From contig NZ_CP017186.1 in NCBI RefSeq assembly GCF_001729745.1, forward strand, positions 2,108,001 through 2,172,000: 64,000 bases of DNA. Direction: 5' to 3'. Shown one piece after another: positions 9,137 through 17,094 of the stretch (position 1 is the stretch's first letter; every line of letters begins with the position of its first letter). A program made the position numbers and the translations under genes. The DNA is from Enterobacter hormaechei subsp. hoffmannii (GTDB taxonomy: Bacteria > Pseudomonadota > Gammaproteobacteria > Enterobacterales > Enterobacteriaceae). Below the pieces are notes generated by a model. That model was not told the origin of the DNA and ran no database searches. It saw only the letters and a list, made by a program, of their open reading frames with translations.

Positions 9137-10308
9137 ATGATTTCTCCCGCTTTAATAGCCGACTGAAGGAGCCCCGCCTGCCGCGATCGTCGCTGGTGGC
9201 ATGGTCGCTGTTTGCCCTGCTGGTGGTGTTTATTACCTGGGCCAGCCTGTTCCAGCTGGATGAGGTCACTACGGGCAGTGGCAAGGTGATCCCGTCCTCC
9301 CACGAGCAGGTGATCCAGTCCCTGGAAGGGGGGATTATCCACAGTCTGATGGTGCGCGAAGGCGATATCGTCGAGCGTGGTCAACAGCTTGCCCAACTGG
9401 ACCGGACGAAAACCGAGTCCAGCGTGCTTGAGAGCGAGTCTCGATTAAATGCTGCGATGGCGACAGCCGCGCGTCTGAATGCTGAAGTGAACGACACCGG
9501 GCTGACATTCCCGGCAGAGCTGGATGACGACGTTGAGCTGGTTAAACAGGAAACGGCGCTTTACCAGTCTCGTCGCGAAAGCCTTGAAAAAGGGCTGGCG
9601 GGTTTACGCCAGGGAGCGGATCTCGTGCAGCGTGAACTGGCATTAACGCGCCCGCTGGTGACGCAGGGGGCGGCCAGTAAGGTCGAAGTCTTACGCCTTG
9701 AACGCCAAAAAAATGAGCTGGAGAGCAAAATCACCGAGATGAAAAACCAGTACTACGTTCGCGCCCGCGAAGAACTGGCGAAAGCGAACGCGGAAATCGA
9801 AGCGCAGCGTTCGGTGATGAAAGGGCGCGAAGACTCACTCACCCGCTTAACGTTTAATGCGCCGGTGCGTGGCATCGTGAAAGACATTGACGTGACGACG
9901 GTTGGCGGGGTGATCCCGCCGAACGGCAAACTGATGAGCCTGGTACCGCTTGATGACCAGATGGTGATAGAAGCGAAAATCTCGCCGCGCGATGTCGCGT
10001 TTATCCATCCCGGGCAAAAAGCGCTGGTGAAAATCACCGCTTATGACTACTCCATTTACGGCGGGCTGGAGGGGGAGGTGACGATGATTTCACCGGATAC
10101 CCTTCAGGACGAGGTGAAACGGGATGTTTATTATTATCGCGTTTATATCCGTACAGACAGTAACCATCTGACTAACCGGCAGGGCAAGGAATTCCCGGTG
10201 TTTCCGGGCATGATAGCTACGGTTGATATCAAAACCGGCAGTAAATCCGTCATTGATTATCTGCTGAAACCGTTAAATAAGGCAAAAGAGGCGCTGCGCG
10301 AGCGATAA
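9133..10308 (+). CDS. HlyD-family periplasmic adaptor of the type I secretion system
   Basis: This 391-residue membrane fusion protein should link the ABC exporter to an outer-membrane channel. It has a short cytoplasmic N-terminus and one membrane segment (~20-42). A biotinyl-lipoyl-like half (GSGKVIPSS, QSLEGGIIH) follows, then a long charged coiled-coil-prone region (~90-245). The C-terminal half holds the HlyD beta-barrel signature (PVRGIVKDI, GGVIPPNGKL, GMIATVDIKTGSKSV). It starts inside the exporter stop codon, so the two are almost certainly co-translated. It is probably the LapC/BapC equivalent. It is followed by a hairpin that points toward the converging gene. Confidence 0.93.
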   Translation: MNDFSRFNSRLKEPRLPRSSLVAWSLFALLVVFITWASLFQLDEVTTGSGKVIPSSHEQVIQSLEGGIIHSLMVREGDIVERGQQLAQLDRTKTESSVLESESRLNAAMATAARLNAEVNDTGLTFPAELDDDVELVKQETALYQSRRESLEKGLAGLRQGADLVQRELALTRPLVTQGAASKVEVLRLERQKNELESKITEMKNQYYVRAREELAKANAEIEAQRSVMKGREDSLTRLTFNAPVRGIVKDIDVTTVGGVIPPNGKLMSLVPLDDQMVIEAKISPRDVAFIHPGQKALVKITAYDYSIYGGLEGEVTMISPDTLQDEVKRDVYYYRVYIRTDSNHLTNRQGKEFPVFPGMIATVDIKTGSKSVIDYLLKPLNKAKEALRER

Positions 10309-10334
10309 AAAAGGCGTTCAGCAAGCCGAACGCC
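10305..10334 (-). terminator. Terminator of the winged-helix gene (minus strand)
   Basis: A 7-bp perfect stem (ggcgttc / gaacgcc, 10313-10319 and 10328-10334) is preceded on the plus strand by an A-run. On the minus strand the hairpin is therefore followed by a T-run, as expected for the gene ending at 10342. The stem may also help end adaptor transcripts. Confidence 0.7.
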
Positions 10335-10341
10335 CGTCAGA

Positions 10342-11226
10342 TCAGAGTGTAGACGTCATGTTGACAGCATGGCGTCGTTCTTTTGGCACCACATTGATGT
10401 AATGTGTGACATAGGCAAAATATAAACCGGCATAATTTTCGACAAGTTCGATAAATGCCGGGTAAATGGACATCCGGCCATCGCCGCGATCTTTAAGATA
10501 ACCTGCCTCCTGTGCCGATTTGATAATGCGGTTGACGTGAATACGCGAGACGAAAAATTCTTTTGCAAGTGTGCTGGCTGAATACGCTATTATGGCACCG
10601 TATGCTGTTTTGTTTTTAATGGCCTGCAAATAGAGATAGAGCATAATCATTCGGCCACCATCCTTATCAATAAATAAACCCACCTCCGGAAGTACTTTAC
10701 TGAATGTTAATCCGCGGAAAAGGTATTCTGCGGCGCGCCGGAAAAAGTTGTGCCTGAGTGTGTCATTGTCCAGAAGATTAACATTAATGTTGAATGTCGG
10801 ATAAAGAATGCTAACAGGCGTGAACGCCCCGGACATATAGCGTTTAAGCTCATCCAGTCCTTTTTCCGTAGGCGCGATTTTTGTTTTTCGCCGATCTTCG
10901 GTACAGCGCCAGGTCTTAATTCGCCCGGTGGTTTTAAGTATGGTGATGATCGCAATAACGCTGTTAGGGCTGGCGATATTATAGCGTGAGCACAGTGCCT
11001 TAATCTCCGAGACCGACTCAGCCTGATTGCCAAAAACAAAACAACATATTGAGAGTATTATATTGAACCGTGATTCCTGAAGCATCGTTTTGTAGAACAG
11101 GGGTTGTTTTTTATAAATGGCGTCATTGATTCTGTAGTGTTCTATTATAGCTTCACTAAATCGCGGGTTGTTTTTAATGACATCCCGTCGATGTAGCAAA
11201 GCTCTGGATGAGATGTGATTATCCAT
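10342..11226 (-). CDS. Orphan winged-helix protein, putative transcription regulator
   Basis: I do not recognise this 294-residue protein by name. It has no signal peptide and no membrane segment. Residues ~55-125 look like a MarR/PadR-type winged helix (a helix-turn-helix around SPNSVIAIITILKTTGRIK, then a basic wing with EDRRKTKIAPTEKG). Residues ~220-260 resemble a second winged helix (STLAKEFFVSRIHVNRIIKSA, then EAGYLKDRGDGR). Two DNA-binding units in one chain would be unusual. The gene is clearly AT-rich compared with its neighbours (23 of 60 G+C on the line at 10561), a sign of transfer or of fast evolution. It converges on the secretion operon and is divergent from the LuxR-EAL gene. 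Regulation of the adhesin is an inference from position only. Confidence 0.6.
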   Translation of the reverse strand: MDNHISSRALLHRRDVIKNNPRFSEAIIEHYRINDAIYKKQPLFYKTMLQESRFNIILSICCFVFGNQAESVSEIKALCSRYNIASPNSVIAIITILKTTGRIKTWRCTEDRRKTKIAPTEKGLDELKRYMSGAFTPVSILYPTFNINVNLLDNDTLRHNFFRRAAEYLFRGLTFSKVLPEVGLFIDKDGGRMIMLYLYLQAIKNKTAYGAIIAYSASTLAKEFFVSRIHVNRIIKSAQEAGYLKDRGDGRMSIYPAFIELVENYAGLYFAYVTHYINVVPKERRHAVNMTSTL

Positions 11227-11512
11227 AGCATTTTCTCTTTTTTGTCTGAGCCGATGAGAAGAAGTGTCCGGACTTCTTTTTCGGAATTTTCATTATACCT
11301 TGAGAAAGTCCTGGTTACTGTTGTTATATGAAAAGAAAATGATATTTATGCTGCATATGGATGAGTCGGTTGATTAACGCAAAGATGTTCATGTGCATAA
11401 CATTGATAACGGTTTATTAACCAAATGGGGTGCGGTAAAATTATTCAATGCGACAAGGAATATTGGCTTTAATTACATATGGGAATGATGTTTGTATTCT
11501 CAGGAGCAGGTT
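11227..11512. other. AT-rich divergent intergenic region
   Basis: These 286 bases separate the divergent winged-helix and LuxR-EAL genes and must contain both promoters. The sequence is strongly AT-rich and contains an imperfect dyad near 11385-11405 (atgtt...aacat). No recognised operator or RNA structure could be assigned. Confidence 0.4.
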
Positions 11513-12970
11513 ATGTCTCAAAATTTACCTTCTGTGCAAGGTACTTGCTACAAGCAACGGTTTGTTATTTCAGCCTGCGGTTTCACTTTTGAAGGGTATA
11601 GCCTGCTTCTGAAATCTCGAGGCGTACACGCCACGCGACTCCATTTTGAAGAGGATGAAATATGTTCCGTTGACGTTGAAAAAATCATGGAAAATCAATC
11701 GCCCGAGGTTTCGGTTTTCCTTGGTCGTGACGTTGCTACTTTTCTTGAAAGCCTGAAGCGCTTGGTATCCGTTCTGAATGCACTGCCGGTGATTTGCAGG
11801 GTCACCCTGTATGGTGCACTACCTGAGCGATGGCTTAATGCAACGTTGAGAAGTCTCGTTAATAATACAAAAAAGCTTTCCACGATCAGGGTAGAGAATA
11901 TTACAGAAATAATGGGCTTTGTAAAAAATGAGCCAGATGAGCGTGCTGGCCCTTCACGCTTGTTGCGTAACGTACCGGACAAGGAGGGTAAAGAAAATTT
12001 GCATGGGTTAACACATCGCGAGTTAACCGTGCTACTGAATTTCTATCGGGGTATTTCCATAAAAGAGCAGAGTAAGAGGTTAGGGCTGTCAGATAAAACT
12101 ATTTATACCCATCGCAAGGTGGGTTTGGGTAAATTATATATTATCAGAGTATGGTTTAGCGACTCTCGCGTTTTCAGAGATGAGGTTTGTGCAGGAAAAA
12201 ATAAAACAAAAGTGTTTTCGGAAACGGAAATAGATATATTACAAGCGTTACATAAACGGGAAATCTTTGCGGCTTATCAAATTATCACTGATAGTGATAA
12301 AAAAGGAGTTGGATTTGAAATCCTGCTGCGCTGGCATAAAAAAGGTGAGATCCTGAAGCCAGCCTATTTTCTGGGAGGGATAAAAAATAGTGACATATGG
12401 CTCAAGCTAACGGCGTTAGTCATCCATGCGGCCGTATCAGGTATCAATAAATACAATGGAAAATATTATTTTTCAGTTAACATTCCTCCTCAACTTGCTT
12501 CGGGAAACGCGCTGCCGGGGATGGCCAAAAAGGCCGTCGAAATGTTACTCAAACCGCAGTGGGCCGGGAAACTGGTCTTTGAAGTAGCTGAAACGATTGA
12601 CGTAACAAAGGATAAAAATATTCCCGAAACACTCCAGCGTTTACGCGCCGAGGGATGTCGGCTTTTTCTGGATGACTGTTTTTCAAAATATCATGCTATG
12701 CTGCCCATCAGACTGATTAATGTTGATGGACTAAAGCTTGATCGCGATATTGTTGAGCACTTTGTGGCTAACGACAAAGACTATAGCATTATTAAAGCGA
12801 TACAGGTTTACAGCGACATGACGGGGACCGAATGCGTTGCGGAAGGCGTCGATAGCGAAGAAAAATTTGAAAAACTTGTCGCGTTAGGGGTTAAGCGATT
12901 CCAGGGTTATTATCTTTCCCGCGCGGTTAAAGAAGAAGAGTTGGATCGAATGGTACGGCTATTTAGTTAA
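11513..12970 (+). CDS. LuxR-type HTH plus EAL domain protein (c-di-GMP-linked regulator)
   Basis: The chosen start is the ATG at 11513, which has an AGGAG six bases upstream; an in-frame TTG at 11492 lacks this support. The product is 485 residues. The N-terminal ~150 residues resemble a degenerate receiver with no obvious phospho-acceptor site. A LuxR-type helix-turn-helix follows (LTHRELTVLLNFYRGISI, LSDKTIYTHR, ~160-205), and the C-terminal ~250 residues form an EAL domain. Key positions mostly survive: FEILLRW for the EAL glutamate, NIPP, FEVAET, LDD, LKLD, AEGV and QGYYLSR. However, the usual DDFG(T/S)G loop reads DDCFSKY. It could be a weak phosphodiesterase, a c-di-GMP sensor, or a catalytically dead regulator like YdiV. 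Coding is AT-rich (21 of 60 G+C on the line at 12241). Confidence 0.82.
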   Translation: MSQNLPSVQGTCYKQRFVISACGFTFEGYSLLLKSRGVHATRLHFEEDEICSVDVEKIMENQSPEVSVFLGRDVATFLESLKRLVSVLNALPVICRVTLYGALPERWLNATLRSLVNNTKKLSTIRVENITEIMGFVKNEPDERAGPSRLLRNVPDKEGKENLHGLTHRELTVLLNFYRGISIKEQSKRLGLSDKTIYTHRKVGLGKLYIIRVWFSDSRVFRDEVCAGKNKTKVFSETEIDILQALHKREIFAAYQIITDSDKKGVGFEILLRWHKKGEILKPAYFLGGIKNSDIWLKLTALVIHAAVSGINKYNGKYYFSVNIPPQLASGNALPGMAKKAVEMLLKPQWAGKLVFEVAETIDVTKDKNIPETLQRLRAEGCRLFLDDCFSKYHAMLPIRLINVDGLKLDRDIVEHFVANDKDYSIIKAIQVYSDMTGTECVAEGVDSEEKFEKLVALGVKRFQGYYLSRAVKEEELDRMVRLFS

Positions 12971-13055
12971 CGGCTTCACTATGCTGGTGGTACGACAGAC
13001 TACAGTATTCGACCACCAGTAAAAAACACTCACTCACCGTCGCAATAGTGTATTC

Positions 13056-13334
13056 TCAGATATCATCACGCGTAAAGCCGACAACAATTTCAAGTGTGTT
13101 GCGAATGACATCGCAGGCTTCAGGCTCCTCGGTAATTTCAAGGGCGTGAATCAGTTGCAGGATGATCTCTTTATTCGAAAGGTTGTCACCGGTCAGCATA
13201 ATACAGCGTATTGCCGAGCCTAACACTTCAACTTCACCACTGAGATGCTTTCCAGCATTAAGAAAGTGTTCCGCCAGTCCTTTATCGTGCAGGGCTTCAA
13301 AATTATACGTCTGGTGCATAGTCGCTTTACTCAT
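13056..13334 (-). CDS. YmgB/AriR-family biofilm regulator
   Basis: This 92-residue protein closely follows the E. coli AriR (YmgB) pattern, with a VLGSAIRCIMLTGDN segment, NKEIILQLIHALE, DVIRNTLEIV and a C-terminal TRDDI. AriR-family proteins are small helical dimers that act as connectors to the Rcs phosphorelay and affect biofilm and acid resistance. The ATG at 13334 is preferred because GGTGA lies five bases upstream; an in-frame GTG at 13343 would add three residues. It is the third gene of a minus-strand cluster with YmgA-like and YcgZ-like genes, the same order as in E. coli ycgZ-ymgA-ariR. The BluF and BluR genes that neighbour that operon in E. coli are absent here. Confidence 0.82.
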   Translation of the reverse strand: MSKATMHQTYNFEALHDKGLAEHFLNAGKHLSGEVEVLGSAIRCIMLTGDNLSNKEIILQLIHALEITEEPEACDVIRNTLEIVVGFTRDDI

Positions 13335-13357
13335 GGTGGTCACCGTCTCGGTTAAAA

Positions 13358-13657
13358 TTAGTGTTTCTTATTTGGGCTCAGAAGCGTGTTGTGAGTAAAG
13401 AGAGAGCGCATGCGGCCAATATCATAATCGCCCATCACTCTTCCCCGGTCGTGCGATACGCCGGTTACACGCTGGCGCACTTCATCTTCAGCGGCAATCA
13501 ATGCATTTTTACGCTCATCATTTGATTCAACGTTAGCCATCGCCAGCAGGCGATTAGCAAGAGACGCAAAGGTAATAGGTCCGTTCTCTTTCAGTATGGA
13601 TAATACGGCCTCACCGATAAGGTCATCCTTAAGTCGTTCAAATTTAGTTCTATGCAT
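13358..13657 (-). CDS. YmgA-like two-component connector protein
   Basis: This 99-residue soluble protein resembles E. coli YmgA in its N-terminal half (ERLKDDLIGEAVLSILKENG, then a run ending LLAMANVESNDERK). The C-terminal third is basic and poorly conserved. YmgA is a small helical connector that signals through RcsC/RcsD toward RcsB. It lies about 20 bases upstream of the AriR-like gene and about 110 bases downstream of the YcgZ-like gene on the same strand, so co-transcription is likely. The assignment relies on both the sequence pattern and the operon order. The ribosome binding site is weak (TGAGA). Confidence 0.65.
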   Translation of the reverse strand: MHRTKFERLKDDLIGEAVLSILKENGPITFASLANRLLAMANVESNDERKNALIAAEDEVRQRVTGVSHDRGRVMGDYDIGRMRSLFTHNTLLSPNKKH

Positions 13658-13769
13658 AGCTTAATCTCACTCTGCTACACGCGGCTGTAGCATGGGGTTA
13701 GTCATCGCATCCAGATGCTCTATTCTCACTCAGCATGACTAACTTAGTAAGTTAAAAACAGTGTTCAGG

Positions 13770-14009
13770 TTAACGCTCGAAGAAGAGGGCTATCAAACCG
13801 TTATAGTGCGCTTTCTCAACGTCAGACGTTGATTCTTCAATTCTGCGCAACAGCTTTGTACAAATTGTCATTCTGCTCAGTTGTACATTTTCTTTGATGA
13901 TCTCACTGACGATGGCACCAAGGGTTTCCTGCTGTGTTGGGACATTATCCTTGTTAAAATACAAGGTTATAGCGCTTTCTGCTGTAGAGGGAGCATGGTT
14001 GCGACGCAT
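13770..14009 (-). CDS. YcgZ-like two-component connector protein
   Basis: This 79-residue protein matches E. coli YcgZ along its length, with AITLYFNKDN, TQQETLGAIVSEIIKEN, LSRMTICTKLLRRIE and HYNGLIALFFE. YcgZ is the first gene of the BluR-repressed, cold- and blue-light-induced connector operon that feeds the Rcs system. Here it is again first in a ycgZ-ymgA-ariR-like minus-strand cluster. The upstream region is AT-rich and contains two TGTACA palindromes 14 bases apart, candidates for a repressor site. No membrane segment or signal peptide is seen. Confidence 0.8.
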   Translation of the reverse strand: MRRNHAPSTAESAITLYFNKDNVPTQQETLGAIVSEIIKENVQLSRMTICTKLLRRIEESTSDVEKAHYNGLIALFFER

Positions 14010-14071
14010 AATTTTCCACCGTTGACAAACAATTTTGTAACATCACTGGCATCGAATTTATACTATCCGGT

Positions 14072-14100
14072 CAAATCTGTACATCTAAATTGTACAAGTT
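14072..14100 (-). promoter_or_regulatory. Candidate operator upstream of the ycgZ-like operon
   Basis: On the minus strand the sequence reads CTTGTACAATTTAGATGTAC. It holds two 6-bp palindromes TGTACA separated by about one helical turn and sits 65-90 bases before the first gene of the connector cluster. In E. coli this operon is controlled by the MerR-type repressor BluR. Whether this dyad is the equivalent site is inference. Confidence 0.35.
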
Positions 14101-14169
14101 TTTCGTGCGGTTCGGGGATTTGTCAGAAGAACTATCAAAATTAGGGGGGAAGAGAGGGAGAAAAACGTG

Positions 14170-14196
14170 GGGAAAAGAAAAGGCCCCGGAGGGCCT
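14170..14196 (-). terminator. Terminator of the CsbD/DUF883 gene
   Basis: On the minus strand a GC-rich hairpin (aggccc / gggcct arms at 14181-14196) lies directly after the stop at 14201. It is followed by a T-rich tail read as TTTTCTTTTCC. Confidence 0.8.
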
Positions 14197-14200
14197 GAAA

Positions 14201-14473
14201 TTATTTCCGTCCCAGCAGAAGTCCCAGAACGATGCCTACCGCACCCGCAGCGATTAAGCCCGTTAACGGGTTATTTCTGACGGCTTCAGTAACATCCGAG
14301 ACGGCATCACTGGCCTGGGCAGCATATTTTTTCGCTGCACCTTTCACCTGATGTTTAGGGGAATCAACGAATTCACCAAACTGCTGCTGTGCAGAGCCGG
14401 ATAATTCATCAAGTTTGTTTTTGGCTTTATCGCCAGCGTATTGTGCATTTTTATCAGTGTCGAAATCAGACAT
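14201..14473 (-). CDS. CsbD-like/DUF883 small membrane-anchored stress protein
   Basis: This 90-residue protein has a hydrophilic, lysine- and alanine-rich N-terminal part (DKAKNKLDELSGSAQQQFG) like CsbD-type stress proteins. A single C-terminal hydrophobic anchor follows (NPLTGLIAAGAVGIVLGLLL) and ends in GRK, very like the anchors of ElaB/YqjD (DUF883), which bind ribosomes at the inner membrane in stationary phase. A strong ribosome binding site (AAGGAGG) precedes the ATG. The upstream minus strand shows TCTATCCTTAG, close to an extended sigma-S -10 element. A ribosome-tethering role is possible but not shown by the sequence. Confidence 0.75.
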   Translation of the reverse strand: MSDFDTDKNAQYAGDKAKNKLDELSGSAQQQFGEFVDSPKHQVKGAAKKYAAQASDAVSDVTEAVRNNPLTGLIAAGAVGIVLGLLLGRK

Positions 14474-14496
14474 TCCAGCCTCCTTTTGTTGATAGT

Positions 14497-14507
14497 CTAA
14501 GGATAGA
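14497..14507 (-). promoter_or_regulatory. Sigma-S-like -10 element before the CsbD/DUF883 gene
   Basis: The minus strand reads TCTATCCTTAG, 24-34 bases before the start codon. This fits the extended sigma-S pattern KCTAYRCTTAA at most positions. It agrees with the stationary-phase role of CsbD and ElaB-type proteins. No convincing -35 was found, which is common for sigma-S promoters. Confidence 0.4.
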
Positions 14508-14659
14508 CGCTGATGGCAAGAGTGAGAGAGAATTCGCTAAAATCGACGCCTGATGACCTCTTTTTAGGATATGTCTTTCTTACATGTCCACCATAACGCC
14601 CTAAGGATGGAGTGGATAAATATTTCCCTCGCCGTCTCTGTCTACGTAGCGGGAAGAGA

Positions 14660-15277
14660 CTATTTCTCTCGTGCGTTAGCGCGAAAGGTAATGTAATAGC
14701 CAAGGGATGCGGCCAGGCACAGCATATAGCCGAACGATTCCGAACCTTCCTCCACGGCGTTTTTCACGACACGCATATAGTCATGTTCCAGAATGGCGTG
14801 CCACAGCACTTGCATCCCAAAGAGACGGGAGAAGACCAGTACAGCCAGCAGGCCGCTCAACAGAATACCGTACCAGGGGGATTGCGTGTATTTTGCCAGC
14901 TGTTCCAGGGTAGTGCGAAAATGCATAACGGGGCGAATTATAGCCAGCAGAGCGGTAATCAGCGCGAACCACACCCAACTCCCATGAGAAATGAGATCAA
15001 AAAGCGCGTCCAGCTCACGAATTAGCATTGTCAGGAAAAATCCACCCACCAGAATATTGCAGTAACGCATGGATTCGTTCATTTTCGCCAGACGAAAATG
15101 GAGAAAAACGATAGTCGCTAATACCGTTTCCTGCATAATTTCGGTCAGTGATAATTCCGGAATATCATGGCCGACAAACCGCATATCAACCCAAAGACAA
15201 AGTATAATAAGCGCGCATGCGACCGCCGCGCCAACAAAGAATAAAAAGCTCTTTAGTACAATCATTAACACCACCAT
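14660..15277 (-). CDS. Integral membrane protein of unknown function
   Basis: I do not recognise this 205-residue protein. It has about five hydrophobic segments, at roughly 5-30, 45-62, 72-92, 100-118 and 137-157, and a shorter one near 180-195. The C-terminus is basic. Charged residues between helices (NESMRYC, LIRELDALFD, FRTTLEQLAK) are the most distinctive part. There is no signal peptidase site and no known catalytic motif. A second in-frame ATG at 15265, with GGTGGT upstream, could be the real start. The gene is monocistronic between the CsbD-like gene and frmR. No function can be assigned. Confidence 0.6.
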   Translation of the reverse strand: MVVLMIVLKSFLFFVGAAVACALIILCLWVDMRFVGHDIPELSLTEIMQETVLATIVFLHFRLAKMNESMRYCNILVGGFFLTMLIRELDALFDLISHGSWVWFALITALLAIIRPVMHFRTTLEQLAKYTQSPWYGILLSGLLAVLVFSRLFGMQVLWHAILEHDYMRVVKNAVEEGSESFGYMLCLAASLGYYITFRANAREK

Positions 15278-15452
15278 TTTGTTTGTAGCAGTATGTTAGG
15301 TGACGAGAATGTTATTTCTGTTCACATCGTGCCATATAAGTGCTGAATTTTAACATTACGAGCTAAATAGGATTCGTAGCGGCCAGAATAAACCCTAAAT
15401 ATCTTTTGTTCCTTGCCGGCGATGTGCTCATTGCAGCGTCTCTATCTTGTGG

Positions 15453-15497
15453 TTTACAGGGCAATAACATACGAGGTACCATACCCCCCTATAGTAT
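15453..15497 (+). promoter_or_regulatory. frmR promoter and FrmR operator
   Basis: A -35-like TTTACA (15453-15458) and -10-like TACCAT (15477-15482) are spaced by 18 bases. The following ATACCCCCCTATAGTAT (15481-15497) matches the E. coli FrmR operator, a C-run flanked by AT-rich arms that FrmR releases when it reacts with formaldehyde. It lies just before the AGGAGG ribosome site of frmR. Confidence 0.75.
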
Positions 15498-15508
15498 CAG
15501 GAGGGCGT

Positions 15509-16935
<1,427 letters not shown>

Positions 16936-16941
16936 TTATTC

Positions 16942-16971
16942 TGCCAGCGGTTTTTCCCGCTGGCATTTCTT
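16942..16971 (+). terminator. Terminator of the frmRA operon
   Basis: Perfect 9-bp arms (tgccagcgg / ccgctggca) enclose a short T-rich loop and are followed by TTTCTT, seven bases after the frmA stop. This shows that the operon ends without frmB. Confidence 0.85.
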
Positions 16972-17015
16972 CCCTGATCTTCTCTAAAGTGTGACCTGTC
17001 TGGCGCTTTTAGGCG

Positions 17016-17042
17016 TAATCTAATTCCCCGCTGTGCCGATGA
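17016..17042 (+). promoter_or_regulatory. Candidate FliA (sigma-28) promoter for the trg-locus chemoreceptor
   Basis: A TAAT element (17016-17019) is separated by exactly 15 bases from GCCGATGA (17035-17042), against the flagellar consensus TAAA-N15-GCCGATAA. It lies about 52 bases upstream of the start codon. Flagellar-class control is known for chemoreceptor genes in enterics. The -35 part is weak. Confidence 0.5.
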
Positions 17043-17094
17043 CTCTTTTACAGGCGTGTTTTTACGCATCTTACCTATAAGAGAGTCGACGGTC

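Noticed and set aside
12984-13019. Inverted repeat ctggtggt...accaccag as a terminator between the EAL and AriR-like genes
   Set aside because: The loop is 20 bases and no T-run follows on either strand, so it was not listed as a terminator.
13851-13890. Further TGTACA motifs inside the ycgZ-like gene as operators
   Set aside because: They lie inside coding sequence with irregular spacing; they are probably chance in AT-rich DNA.
15413-15508. N-terminally extended FrmR
   Set aside because: The extension would be translated through the promoter and operator, while the ATG at 15509 has a perfect ribosome site and gives the family length.
17056-17094. Upstream in-frame start for the trg-locus chemoreceptor
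   Set aside because: It adds 13 non-conserved residues just after the predicted promoter and has no ribosome site.
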